A stretch of DNA of 64,000 nt from Sphingobium sp. B2D3C. GTDB taxonomy: Bacteria > Pseudomonadota > Alphaproteobacteria > Sphingomonadales > Sphingomonadaceae. The stretch is from positions 1,984,001-2,048,000 of the forward strand of contig NZ_JAOQOK010000001.1 in NCBI RefSeq assembly GCF_025961835.1, given 5' to 3'. A program made the translations under genes and the position numbers. How positions within the stretch are numbered: position 1 is the first letter of the stretch; every line of letters starts with the position of its first letter. Below are positions 31,591 to 40,157 of this stretch, one piece after another. The notes below the pieces were generated by a model, which searched no databases, was not told the origin of the DNA, and worked only from the letters and a program-made list of their open reading frames with translations.

Positions 31591-31860
31591 GATCCGTCCC
31601 TGGGATATTCGCGGGGTTCACACTGAACCCGTGTCTCCTCGCCTATCCCTGCCTCAACATCATTCTCGAACGCGTGGCAGTCAGCGGCGGTCCGTCATGT
31701 CTTGAAGTCGATTGTCATCTGGTGCGACCCTGCAATTTTAGAAGCCTTTTTGGCTTTCTAAGGCAACATTATGTTATGCGAGCTTCACTTTGTGCGCCGT
31801 GATCACGGGAAGTCAACCGCTAAAGGACGGGTCGATGGAGCGATGCGATGGGGGCCCACC

Positions 31861-32388
31861 TCATCTGTCCCGTTTTGATTCGTTCCTGCCGGAATCAGCA
31901 CCAAAACGGCACGCTTCGAGGATGTTGGACAGCGCCGGCAGCATTGCCGCGCGAAAGGCATAGCTGCGGCGGCCTGTCTCGATCGCCGATCCGGCGAGGC
32001 CTTTTTCGCTGAGCGCAGCCCGCAGCGTGGAGATGTGAACCTTGATCGCCGCACGCGACATCGCGCCGCGGTCCAGGAGCAACGCAAGTTCATCGAGCGG
32101 GATCAGCCGGTCAGGCTCGGCAATCAGGCGCAGGAGCAGGCGCGCACAGATATGGCCCCGCAGTGCCAGGGCCGCATTCAGATGGGCAACTGCAATCGGC
32201 TCGTTCGCGTGACTAAGCAGCCCAACCGGCAACGCACCGTCGGCAAAGGGGCTCGCACCGGCCCCTTCCGCAACCTCCTGCTCCATCTCAAGCAGATGGC
32301 GCGCGGCCTCGATGCGATCTGCAGCTTCCTGAATCAGCCGGGCCGCACGATGACGGCGCACCTGGCCGGATCGATCTGGCTCCGTCAC
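31861..32388 (-). CDS. Winged-helix protein with OmpR/PhoB-like DNA-binding fold
   Basis: 175 residues. The N-terminal third is a helix rich in Ala/Glu/Arg, probably coiled-coil (AARLIQEAADRIEAARHLLEMEQEV). The C-terminal part has the PhoB-type pattern: RLLLRLIAEPDRLIPLDELA, then the recognition helix AAIKVHISTLRAALSEKG, and the wing IETGRRSYAFRA. No receiver domain is present, so it is not a normal response regulator. It lies upstream of proteins B and A on the same strand; the three could form a regulatory module. It diverges from the alcohol dehydrogenase gene across 366 bases. Confidence 0.65.
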   Translation of the reverse strand: MTEPDRSGQVRRHRAARLIQEAADRIEAARHLLEMEQEVAEGAGASPFADGALPVGLLSHANEPIAVAHLNAALALRGHICARLLLRLIAEPDRLIPLDELALLLDRGAMSRAAIKVHISTLRAALSEKGLAGSAIETGRRSYAFRAAMLPALSNILEACRFGADSGRNESKRDR

Positions 32389-32754
32389 ACCGCCCCTCCA
32401 CGGTCAACGCGGACACGTCATTGGGCGGCCTGCGATAGCGCGGTGCGGCACCGGTCTTATGCCCTGCAAGGTGCCGGAGCGTGGCATGGGTTCCTTCCTG
32501 TCGATCGAGCGGGAGACGCTAACCCAGTCCGCCCCCGGCATTCCATCAATTGCCTCCATTTCGGAGTCGAAAAGGCGCGACGAGGTTAGCTCTGTCGCCG
32601 CATGCGCTCGTTAACTCAGCCGGCTTGCCCCTTTCGCCCTTTGGCTCCGCCACCAAGTGCCGATACGAGCGCGGCAAAGCATATTGCCGCCTAGATCAAG
32701 ACAGCACGCCGCGCGCTACCGAGAGAGAGACGGGATGGGATGGAGAGGTGAGCC
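32389..32754. other. Intergenic region upstream of the catabolic plus-strand operon
   Basis: 366 bases between divergent genes. It contains no frame that I can support. It should hold the promoters of the winged-helix gene and of the dehydrogenase-led operon. The ribosome site GGAGAGG lies just before the TTG start at 32755. Confidence 0.5.
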
Positions 32755-33909
32755 TTGCAATCTGAACAGCTTTTGGGCCTGCGCAATGTCCGCACGGTGC
32801 GCATCGGTGCCGGTCTTCTGCCGGCCTGTGCCGCCGATGTCGTCGCGTCCGGCGCCGAAAGCGCGCTGATCGTCTCCGGCAGCCCCCTGCGTGCGCTCAG
32901 CGAAGCACTCGCCTCCGAACTGGCCAAAGCCGGCTGCGCCGCCACGATTTTCGACGCCATTGCCGGTGAGCCGACCTTCGCCGATTTTGAGGCCGCCATG
33001 GCGACGGCGCGCGAGAGCCAAGCCGGCTTCATCATCGGACTGGGCGGCGGCAGTGCGATGGATGTCGCCAAGCTGGTCGCCGCGCTGATGGATGGCGCGC
33101 AGGGCATCGATGACGTCATCGGCACAGGCCTCCTCCAAGGCCGCGCCATTCCGCTCGCCTGCATCCCGACCACCGCCGGCACAGGCAGCGAAGTCACTCC
33201 CATCGCCATTCTGGAAGACGTGGCGGCGGAACTGAAGAAGGGCGTGGTCAGCGATCATCTCGTGCCGGATTTCGCTTATCTGGATGCTGAACTCACCGTC
33301 TCAATGCCCCGCGCCGTCACCGCCGCGACCGGGCTGGATGCGCTGACGCATTGCATCGAGGCCTATGCCAACCGCTTTGCCCATCCCGTCGTCGATGCCT
33401 GGGCGCTCGAAGGCATCCGCCTGATCGCCGGCCATCTCGAACGCGCCTGCACGGACGGCACAGACCTGGAGGCGCGCGATGCCATGCTTCGCGCGGCGCA
33501 TCTTGGCGGCATGTGCCTCGGCCCGGTCAACACCGCGGCGGTCCACGCTTTGGCCTATCCGCTCGGCGGCGAATTCCACATTCCCCACGGCGTCGCCAAC
33601 TCGCTGCTGCTGCCGCATGTACTGCGCTTCACCCTGCCCGCCGCCCCCGCTCGCTATGCTGAGGTCGCTGCCGCCCTAGGCGTGGCGCGGACCGGCGATG
33701 ACGAGGCGGATGCGCTGGCCGGCATCGCGCAGATCGAGCGCCTTTCCGCTGCCATCGGCATCGAGCGGCACTTGTCCGCCTTCGGCATCGGCGCCAACGC
33801 GGTGCCCAAGATGGCCGCCGCCGCCATGACCGTGCAACGGCTGCTCATCAGAAATCCGCGCGAGGTCACCGAATCCGATGCGCGCGCCATCTACGAAGCT
33901 GCGCTATAG
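32755..33909 (+). CDS. Iron-containing alcohol dehydrogenase (possible maleylacetate or 4-hydroxybutyrate type)
   Basis: 384 residues from a TTG start with GGAGAGG upstream. Type III (Fe-dependent) dehydrogenase: the NAD(P)-binding GGGSAMDVAK is near residue 100, with PTTAGTGSEVTP. The metal ligands are visible as His in THCIEAYANRFAHPVVD and two His in VHALAYPLGGEFHIPHGVAN. It would reduce or oxidise a hydroxy/oxo acid or aldehyde. The first gene of the plus-strand set; 12 bases before the MFS gene. Which substrate is used cannot be told; the closeness to an aldehyde dehydrogenase of the succinate-semialdehyde type fits a hydroxyacid/semialdehyde pair. Confidence 0.85.
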   Translation: MQSEQLLGLRNVRTVRIGAGLLPACAADVVASGAESALIVSGSPLRALSEALASELAKAGCAATIFDAIAGEPTFADFEAAMATARESQAGFIIGLGGGSAMDVAKLVAALMDGAQGIDDVIGTGLLQGRAIPLACIPTTAGTGSEVTPIAILEDVAAELKKGVVSDHLVPDFAYLDAELTVSMPRAVTAATGLDALTHCIEAYANRFAHPVVDAWALEGIRLIAGHLERACTDGTDLEARDAMLRAAHLGGMCLGPVNTAAVHALAYPLGGEFHIPHGVANSLLLPHVLRFTLPAAPARYAEVAAALGVARTGDDEADALAGIAQIERLSAAIGIERHLSAFGIGANAVPKMAAAAMTVQRLLIRNPREVTESDARAIYEAAL

Positions 33910-33921
33910 GACCGACACCCC

Positions 33922-35235
33922 ATGAAAGCCGACCTCTTCTCCTGGTATCGCGGCGCGGACCGCAAAACCCGCCGCGTGTTCTGGACGTGCAGCGCCGGCT
34001 GGGCGATGGATAGCGCGGATGGGCTGGTCTATCAGTATCTCATCCCGCTGCTCATCGTCGGCCTCGGCATCTCGCTGACCGAGGCCGGGACCATCGCCAG
34101 CGCCAATTATTTCGCGGCGGCGATCGGCGGCTGGATCGGCGGCTGGTTGTGCGACCGCTATGGCCGCGCCCGCATCCTGCAGCTCACTATCCTGTGGTTC
34201 TCCTTCTTCTCCTTCGCCTCCGGCTTTGCGCAGAATTTCGAGCAACTGCTCGTGCTGCGCGTGTTGCAGGGCATCGGCTTCGGCGCGGAATGGGCGGTGG
34301 GCGCGGTGCTGCTCGGCGAAATCGTCTCGCCCAAGCATCGCGGCAAGGCGCTGGGCACACTGCACAGCGGCGCGGCAGTCGGCTCCGGTCTCGCAGCCTT
34401 GATCGCCGGACCTTTCGCCTCCGCCTTCGATCCCGAGATCGGCTGGCGCCTCGCCTTCTTCGTCGGCATCATTCCCGCCGCGCTCATCTTCTTCATCCGG
34501 CGCGGGTCCGACGATTCCGACCTGTTCAAACAGGCCCAGAAACGCGCGCACGAAACCGGGCAGCGCACCAGCCTCACCAGCATCTTCCGGCCCAAGGTCG
34601 TCCGCATCACCGTTCTGGCGTCGCTGCTGGCCGTCGGCGCGCAGGGCGCAGGCTATGCCGTGAGCAGCTATCTGACGGTGTTCCTCGCTAATGAGCGCGG
34701 CATCGGTATCGCGATGGCCGGGCTGTGTGTGATGTTCAACAGCGTCGGCGGCTTCTTCGGCTTTCTGTTCAACGCCGCGATCAGCGATTTTGTCGGGCGC
34801 CGCAATGCCTTCCGGCTGTTCGGCCTCGGCTTCGTGATCTCCGCCGCCATCTATCTGTTTGGGCCATGGGGCGGGAATGTCTGGTTCCTCGTGCCGTTCG
34901 GCATCGTCTACGGCTTCTTCCAGTTCGGCATATATGCAAGCTTCGGCCCCTATTTCACCGAATTGTTCCCGACCGAGCTGCGCGGCACCGGGCAGGCCTT
35001 TGCCTATAATTTCGGCCGGGCAGCGAGCGCTCTGTTCATCATGACCGTACCCTTGGTGGCCGCCATCATCCCGCTGGGCGCGGCGATGGCCATCGTCGGC
35101 ATGGGGGGCATCCTGTGCGCCCTCATCGCAACGCTGATGCTGCCCGAGACCGCCGGCCGCGCGTTGCAGTCACTGGATGACTTCGGTCGGGACGAAGCCC
35201 CCCAACCCATTGAGGCAAAGGCAACCGCTCCATGA
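33922..35235 (+). CDS. MFS transporter, aromatic/organic acid symporter type
   Basis: 437 residues, twelve membrane helices. Family marks are GGWIGGWLCDRYGRARIL in the loop between helices 2 and 3 (the MFS motif GxxxDRxGRR) and the repeated SDFVGRRNAFRLFG between helices 8 and 9. The start FSWYRGADRKTRRVFWTCSAGWAMDSADGLVYQYL with an acidic Asp in helix 1 resembles the aromatic acid:H+ and sialate symporters. Uptake of an anionic substrate is the likely role. Its stop overlaps the SDR start in an ATGA arrangement. Confidence 0.88.
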   Translation: MKADLFSWYRGADRKTRRVFWTCSAGWAMDSADGLVYQYLIPLLIVGLGISLTEAGTIASANYFAAAIGGWIGGWLCDRYGRARILQLTILWFSFFSFASGFAQNFEQLLVLRVLQGIGFGAEWAVGAVLLGEIVSPKHRGKALGTLHSGAAVGSGLAALIAGPFASAFDPEIGWRLAFFVGIIPAALIFFIRRGSDDSDLFKQAQKRAHETGQRTSLTSIFRPKVVRITVLASLLAVGAQGAGYAVSSYLTVFLANERGIGIAMAGLCVMFNSVGGFFGFLFNAAISDFVGRRNAFRLFGLGFVISAAIYLFGPWGGNVWFLVPFGIVYGFFQFGIYASFGPYFTELFPTELRGTGQAFAYNFGRAASALFIMTVPLVAAIIPLGAAMAIVGMGGILCALIATLMLPETAGRALQSLDDFGRDEAPQPIEAKATAP

Positions 35236-35969
35236 GCCAGCAGCCCATCGCGATCGTCATCGGCGGCAGCCGCGGCATCGGCGCCGCCATCGTCCAGCTG
35301 CTCGCGGCGTCCGGCTACCATGTCGTGTTCAGCTATGCGCGTGACGCAGCGGCGGCGCAGGCCGTCGCAGCGAGCGTCGCCAGTGCCGGCGGTCAGGCCC
35401 ACGCGGTGCAGGCGGACAGCGCGCGGGAGGCCGATCTGATTGCCCTGTTCGACGAAGCGCAGGCGCTGGGGCCGATCGGCGCGCTCGTCTATTCCGCCGG
35501 GATCACCGGCCAGGCCTCTCCCCTGGCGGAGGTCTCGGCGGAAACCCTCGAGCGCGTAACGGCGGTCAATCTCACCGGCGCGATGTTGGCCGCGCGTGAA
35601 GCCGTGCGGCGCATGGCCCTCTCGCGCGGCGGCGCGGGCGGCGGCATCGTCTTCATTTCGTCGCGGGCGACCGCTTATGGCTCGGCCGGGGAATATGTCT
35701 GGTATGCCGCATCCAAAGGCGGCCTCGATAGCCTGATGACCGGACTGGCGCGGGAAGTCGGCGGCGATGGGATTCGCGTCAACTGCGTCTCCCCCGGCCC
35801 GGTCGCCACGGACATGCTGAGCGCCGAGCGGCTGGCCGCCGGCGCCGCGCGCGTGCCGATGCAGCGCGCAGCACAGGCGGAGGAGATCGCGCAGGCGGTC
35901 CGTTACCTGCTCTCGCCCGACGCCTCTTTTGTGAATGGCGCGAACCTCGCCGTTTCCGGCGGCGTGTGA
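35232..35969 (+). CDS. Short-chain dehydrogenase/reductase (classical SDR)
   Basis: 245 residues. The NAD(P) motif GGSRGIG is at residues 11-17, the catalytic YAASKGG and upstream Ser in VFISSRATAYG are intact, and NCVSPGPVATDML is the usual PG motif. The GSRG with a following Arg hints at NADPH. The sequence is FabG/glucose-dehydrogenase-like, so the substrate is unclear. The gene overlaps the MFS gene by 4 bases, so it is in the same transcription unit. Confidence 0.88.
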   Translation: MSQQPIAIVIGGSRGIGAAIVQLLAASGYHVVFSYARDAAAAQAVAASVASAGGQAHAVQADSAREADLIALFDEAQALGPIGALVYSAGITGQASPLAEVSAETLERVTAVNLTGAMLAAREAVRRMALSRGGAGGGIVFISSRATAYGSAGEYVWYAASKGGLDSLMTGLAREVGGDGIRVNCVSPGPVATDMLSAERLAAGAARVPMQRAAQAEEIAQAVRYLLSPDASFVNGANLAVSGGV

Positions 35970-36068
35970 CGATGGGAAACTTGCAAAGCGCCTTGAAATG
36001 GTTGACCCTGAAGGAAAGCGGCCGGGACGCCTCGATAGAAGGACAGAGGGCACGCGGAGAGGATAAGC

Positions 36069-37019
36069 ATGGAATCCTACAGCACTGAAGCCTTCCCCAT
36101 ATCGACGCGCGCGGCGGCATGGACAAAGCTCTATTCGCAGCAGCTCAATCGCGTAAACTTCACGCCCGCGGATCGGCACGAGTTTGCCGCGCGCCTCAGC
36201 CTCAGCCATTTCGGGCCGATCCAACTCGCCAGCATCGCGGCCAACCGCAGCCATATCGAGCGGACGCGCAACCACATCCGCCCCGGCGCGCCGCGTCTCT
36301 ATTCTTTCCTCATGCAGGCGCGCGGCAACAGCGTGCTCGACCATTGCGGGCATCAGGCCCAGCTCGATCAGGGTGATTTCGTGCTGTGCGACAGCGCGGC
36401 ACCGCATAGCTTCACGCTCGGCGACAATTCGATGATTATCATGCTGCGCGTGGACGCGGGGCTGATCAAAAAGCACCTGCCCACGCCTGAGCGCTTCTGC
36501 GGCCTCAAGCTCGATCATGAGGTGGGGCTGACCGCGGTCATGTCCGCCATGCTCGAAAATCTGAACACGCAGGTGCAGAGCGGCTTCCATTCCGATCATG
36601 ATGGCCGCTTTGCTCGCCACGTGCTGGAAATGCTCTCCACGGCCTATGCGATGGGCTTTGACGAGCAGCCGGAAGGCTCGGCGGTGATGCTCGGCCGACA
36701 GAGCGAAGTCATTCGCTACATCGAGGACAATCTGCGCGACCCGGAACTGACGCCCGCGCGCGTCGCCGAAGGGCTGCGCATCTCGCCGCGCTACCTGCGC
36801 ACGCTCTTCGCCTCGCGCGGGGAGAAGGCGTCGAGCTACATCGTGCGGCGGCGGCTGGAGGAGTGCGGCAAGCAGCTGCGCAATCCGGCCTGGGCCGGCC
36901 ATACGCTGACCGAGATCGCCTTCGCTTGGGGCTTCAACAGCGCGGCGCATTTCACCCGCACCTTCCACGAGCATTTCGGCATGGCGCCGCGCGATTACCG
37001 GCGCGCCGGCTCGAACTGA
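36069..37019 (+). CDS. AraC family transcriptional regulator
   Basis: 316 residues. Residues about 30-200 are the cupin-type sensing domain (AraC_binding_2 type, with DHCGHQAQLDQGDFVLCDSA). Residues about 215-316 are the double helix-turn-helix: EDNLRDPELTPARVAEGLRISPRYLRTLF and the signature AWGFNSAAHFTRTFHEHFGMAPRDYRR. It is probably the regulator of this gene set. 99 bases separate it from the SDR gene and 119 from the following NTF2-like gene, room for its own target promoter. Confidence 0.9.
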   Translation: MESYSTEAFPISTRAAAWTKLYSQQLNRVNFTPADRHEFAARLSLSHFGPIQLASIAANRSHIERTRNHIRPGAPRLYSFLMQARGNSVLDHCGHQAQLDQGDFVLCDSAAPHSFTLGDNSMIIMLRVDAGLIKKHLPTPERFCGLKLDHEVGLTAVMSAMLENLNTQVQSGFHSDHDGRFARHVLEMLSTAYAMGFDEQPEGSAVMLGRQSEVIRYIEDNLRDPELTPARVAEGLRISPRYLRTLFASRGEKASSYIVRRRLEECGKQLRNPAWAGHTLTEIAFAWGFNSAAHFTRTFHEHFGMAPRDYRRAGSN

Positions 37020-37138
37020 CGAGCCGACCGGCGCCTTCCTGAGCAAGTCATCCTGCCCGCCCGGGCAAGCGGCGGCGCAACCTCTATGTCAGCCCGGTCT
37101 CCACGCCGACAGGCGAGACATGGAGGACGGAAGACGCA

Positions 37139-37606
37139 ATGGTTGCCAGGGAAGTGCTTGATCTGAACCAGATATTGTCGCTGCAGCTGACCGAATATTG
37201 GCACGAGATCGATACCAACAAGGGGCGCAAGGCCTCGGATTATTATACCGAGGATGCCGTCTTCCACGGCCAGTTCGCCTCCTATAACGGCCGCGCGAAA
37301 ATCCAGCAATTCTACGACTGGCGCGCCGAGCGCGGCGAGCGGCTCGCGGTCCATGCTTTCACCAACTTCCGGGCGTGGTTCACTGGGCCGGACAGCGCGG
37401 AAGCGACCAATTACCTGTTCCTCTATGCCGCCGATGGCGTGCGTCCCCTCCCCACCCATCCGCCGGTGACGATCTCGCTGGCGACCGACCGCTATGTTCG
37501 CGGCGCCGGCGGGCGCTGGCTGTGCACCTATCGCCGGTTCGAGCATTTGTTCGAGAGTGATACTCCGATCACCAATCCGAACCTGGACGATCAAGAAGCA
37601 AAGTGA
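37139..37606 (+). CDS. SnoaL-like / NTF2-fold protein
   Basis: 155 residues, one cone-shaped NTF2 domain. The pattern is a starting helix (QLTEYWHEIDTNKGRKASDYYTEDAVF), a central GRAKIQQFYDWR and a final GGRWLCTYRRFEHLFE. The family includes small ring-cleavage subunits, dehydratases, isomerases and pure binding proteins. No signal peptide. Its 3' end meets the aldehyde dehydrogenase gene (8 bases apart), so they form one unit. The role is inferred only from the context. Confidence 0.82.
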   Translation: MVAREVLDLNQILSLQLTEYWHEIDTNKGRKASDYYTEDAVFHGQFASYNGRAKIQQFYDWRAERGERLAVHAFTNFRAWFTGPDSAEATNYLFLYAADGVRPLPTHPPVTISLATDRYVRGAGGRWLCTYRRFEHLFESDTPITNPNLDDQEAK

Positions 37607-37614
37607 GCAGGCCC

Positions 37615-39072
37615 ATGAGCAGACAGCGCGGTGAACTCGACGAGAAGGATCTTCTGCTTTCCAAGGCCTATGTGGCCGGCAAATGGGTGGATGGCAGTGG
37701 CGACCCCATCGCTGTCGACGATCCCTATACGCTCGAGACCGTGGGACAGGTGCCGCGCGTCAGCGAAGCGCAAGTGTCTGAGGCCATCGACGCCGCGAAC
37801 CGCGCCTTTCCGCAATGGGCACGATGGCCCGCCAAGGAGCGCGGCGCGATCCTCCGGCGCTGGTATGAGCTGGTCATCCAGCACAAGGAGGACTTCGCCC
37901 GGCTCATCACGTTGGAGAACGGCAAGGCGCTCAAGGAATCGCGCGCCGAGGTCGACTATGGCGCCGGCTTCCTCGAATTCTACGCCGATGAGGCGGCCCG
38001 CTCGGTGGGCGAGATCATCCCCGCCCCGGTGACCGGCCGCCGCCTGATGGTCGAGCGCGAGCCGATCGGCGTGTGCGTGGCGATCACGCCATGGAACTTC
38101 CCGCTCGCCATGCTCACGCGCAAGGTCGGCCCGGCGCTGGCCGCCGGCTGCACCATGGTCGCCAAGCCGGCCGAGCTGACGCCGCTCACCGCTTTGGCCT
38201 TCGCCAAGCTGGGTGAAGAAGCGGGTGTGCCGGCGGGCGTGTTCAGCGTGGTCACCGGCAATTCCAAGACCATCGGCCCAGTGATGACCGGTTCGCCGAT
38301 CGTCCGCAAACTCTCCTTCACCGGCTCGACCCCGGTGGGCGCAATGCTGGCGGAAGCCTGCGCGCCGACGATCAAGCGGCTCGGCCTCGAACTGGGCGGC
38401 AATGCGCCGCTGCTCATCTTCGATGATGCCGACCTCGACACCGCCGTCGAAACGGCGATGGTCGCCAAGTTCCGCAATGGCGGCCAGAGCTGCGTCGCGG
38501 CGAACCGCATCTATGTGCAGAATGGCATCCGCGACCGCTTCCTCGACGCCTTCGGCAGCAAGGTCGCCGCGATGAAGGCTGGCGACGGCTTCGAGGACGG
38601 CATCGATGTCGGCCCGATGATCGACGATTGCGCCATTGCCAAGATCGACGAGCATCGCGAGGATGCGCTGCGCCATGGCGGGCGCCTCATCGCCGGTGGC
38701 GCGTCACCGGGCGGGCGCATCGCGGTGCCGACGCTGATTGGCGACGTTGCCTCGGATGCGCTGCTGACTCGGGAGGAGACCTTTGGACCGCTGGCCGGCG
38801 TCATCGGCTTTGCCAGCGTGGAGGACGGCGTGCGGCTGGCGAACGACACGCCCTTTGGCCTCGCTGCCTATCTCTGCTCAAGCGATCCGGCGACGATTGC
38901 CCGCGTAGGGCGGGATCTGGAGAGCGGCATCGTCGGCATCAACACCGGCCTCATCTCGACGCCTTATGCGCCCTTTGGCGGCGTCAAGCAGTCGGGTCTC
39001 GGGCGTGAAGGCTCGCACCACGGCCTCGCCGAATATCAAAACCTCAAATATCTCTGTCACGCAGGACTTTAG
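37615..39072 (+). CDS. Aldehyde dehydrogenase, succinate-semialdehyde type
   Basis: 485 residues. Catalytic residues are Glu in LELGGNAP and Cys in GGQSCVAANRIY. The nucleotide-binding GSTPVG and the late PFGGVKQSGLGREGSHHG are the pattern of NAD(P)-dependent succinate-semialdehyde/glutarate-semialdehyde dehydrogenases (GabD type). A GTG at 37603 overlapping the previous stop is an alternative start; I chose the ATG at 37615 because of GAGCAGG just upstream. It lies 8 bases before the BKACE gene. It would oxidise a semialdehyde product of the pathway. Confidence 0.9.
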   Translation: MSRQRGELDEKDLLLSKAYVAGKWVDGSGDPIAVDDPYTLETVGQVPRVSEAQVSEAIDAANRAFPQWARWPAKERGAILRRWYELVIQHKEDFARLITLENGKALKESRAEVDYGAGFLEFYADEAARSVGEIIPAPVTGRRLMVEREPIGVCVAITPWNFPLAMLTRKVGPALAAGCTMVAKPAELTPLTALAFAKLGEEAGVPAGVFSVVTGNSKTIGPVMTGSPIVRKLSFTGSTPVGAMLAEACAPTIKRLGLELGGNAPLLIFDDADLDTAVETAMVAKFRNGGQSCVAANRIYVQNGIRDRFLDAFGSKVAAMKAGDGFEDGIDVGPMIDDCAIAKIDEHREDALRHGGRLIAGGASPGGRIAVPTLIGDVASDALLTREETFGPLAGVIGFASVEDGVRLANDTPFGLAAYLCSSDPATIARVGRDLESGIVGINTGLISTPYAPFGGVKQSGLGREGSHHGLAEYQNLKYLCHAGL

Positions 39073-39080
39073 ACCCGCTT

Positions 39081-40016
39081 ATGCGCAAACACGCCAAGGT
39101 CATCATCACATGCGCGCCGACCGGCTCCATCCACACGCCCTCCATGTCGCCGCATCTGCCGGTGAGCGCGGACGAGATTGCGGAGGCCGCCATTGGCGCA
39201 GCGCAGGCAGGCGCGGCGATCCTGCACCTGCACGCGCGTAACCCGGCAGACGGCAGCCCCAGCCCCCGCGCGGCCGATTTCATGGCCTTTCTGCCGCGCA
39301 TCCGGCAGGCGACGGACGCGGTGGTCAACATCTCCACTGGCGGCAGCGCCACCATGTCGCTTGATGACCGGCTGGAAGGCGCCAAGCAGGCCCGGCCCGA
39401 GCTGTGCTCGCTCAACATGGGGCCGCTGATCTTCGACTTTTCCGGCGCGGCCAAGCGGGTCACCCATTGGCAGCATGATTGGGAACAGCCCTATGTCGAA
39501 GGCGCGCGCGGGCGGATCATGTACAATGACAATGCCTATATTGAGCGCATCATGCTGGAAGTCGGCCGGGAATTCGGCACGCGCTTCGAGTTCGAATGCT
39601 ATGACATCGGCCATCTCTACACGCTCGCTCATTTTGCCGACCGCGGCCTCATAGACCCGCCCTTCCTCGTCCAGGGCGTGTTCGGCATCCTGGGCGGCAT
39701 AGGCGCGGACCCGCGCAATCTCGCCCATATGGTGACCATGGCCGATAGTCTGTTCGGCGAGGATTATGTGTTCTCGGCCTTCGCGGCGGGCCGCCATCAA
39801 CTCGGCTTCTGCACCCAGAGCGCGCTGCTCGGCGGCAATGTCCGCGTCGGGCTGGAAGACAGCCTGTTTATCGGCAAGGGCGAGCTCGCCACCTCCAACG
39901 CGCAGCAGGTGGAGCGCATCCGCCTCGTGATCGAAGCCCTGGGCCGCGAGATTGCAACGCCTGCCGAAGCCCGTGCGCTGCTGGGCCTCAAGGGCGGCGG
40001 CGCCGTCGGCTTCTGA
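39081..40016 (+). CDS. Beta-keto acid cleavage enzyme (BKACE, 3-keto-5-aminohexanoate cleavage family)
   Basis: 311 residues, a zinc-dependent TIM barrel. Zinc-binding HLHARNP is near residue 50. Other family blocks are the start KVIITCAPTGSIHTPSMSPHLPVS, VNISTGGS, and the terminal RVGLEDSLFIGKGELA with SNAQQVERI. Enzymes of this family transfer the acetyl part of a beta-keto acid to acetyl-CoA, giving acetoacetate and a new CoA ester. Different members use different beta-keto acids; which one is used here cannot be told. Last gene of the plus set; a 24-bp perfect hairpin follows. Confidence 0.9.
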   Translation: MRKHAKVIITCAPTGSIHTPSMSPHLPVSADEIAEAAIGAAQAGAAILHLHARNPADGSPSPRAADFMAFLPRIRQATDAVVNISTGGSATMSLDDRLEGAKQARPELCSLNMGPLIFDFSGAAKRVTHWQHDWEQPYVEGARGRIMYNDNAYIERIMLEVGREFGTRFEFECYDIGHLYTLAHFADRGLIDPPFLVQGVFGILGGIGADPRNLAHMVTMADSLFGEDYVFSAFAAGRHQLGFCTQSALLGGNVRVGLEDSLFIGKGELATSNAQQVERIRLVIEALGREIATPAEARALLGLKGGGAVGF

Positions 40017-40049
40017 GCCGAGGCTTCGGCCTCCCTTCAACGTCCATCG

Positions 40050-40102
40050 CTTTGTCGAAATGCCCGCCCGGCCGGAATGGCCGGGCGGGCATTTCGACAA
40101 AG
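40050..40102 (+). terminator. Long perfect hairpin at the meeting point of the two catabolic gene sets
   Basis: Perfect 24-base inverted repeat: arm CTTTGTCGAAATGCCCGCCC... at 40050-40073, loop GGAAT at 40074-40078, mirrored arm at 40079-40102, followed by GAAAG. It begins 34 bases after the BKACE stop and is usable in both directions. Confidence 0.75.
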
Positions 40103-40105
40103 GAA

Positions 40106-40133
40106 AGCCGGGCCTCCTTTCGGAAGCCCGGCT
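40106..40133 (-). terminator. Terminator hairpin of the first TonB-dependent receptor gene
   Basis: Stem AGCCGGGC with the mirrored GCCCGGCT and a 12-base loop; on the minus strand it is followed by TTTCC, 24 bases after the receptor stop codon. Confidence 0.65.
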
Positions 40134-40157
40134 CGCATCTGCAGCGCTGGCGTCAGA

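Noticed and set aside
35004..37046. A 680-codon minus-strand frame across the SDR and AraC genes
   Set aside because: Both plus-strand genes have intact catalytic or helix-turn-helix motifs; the antisense frame has none.
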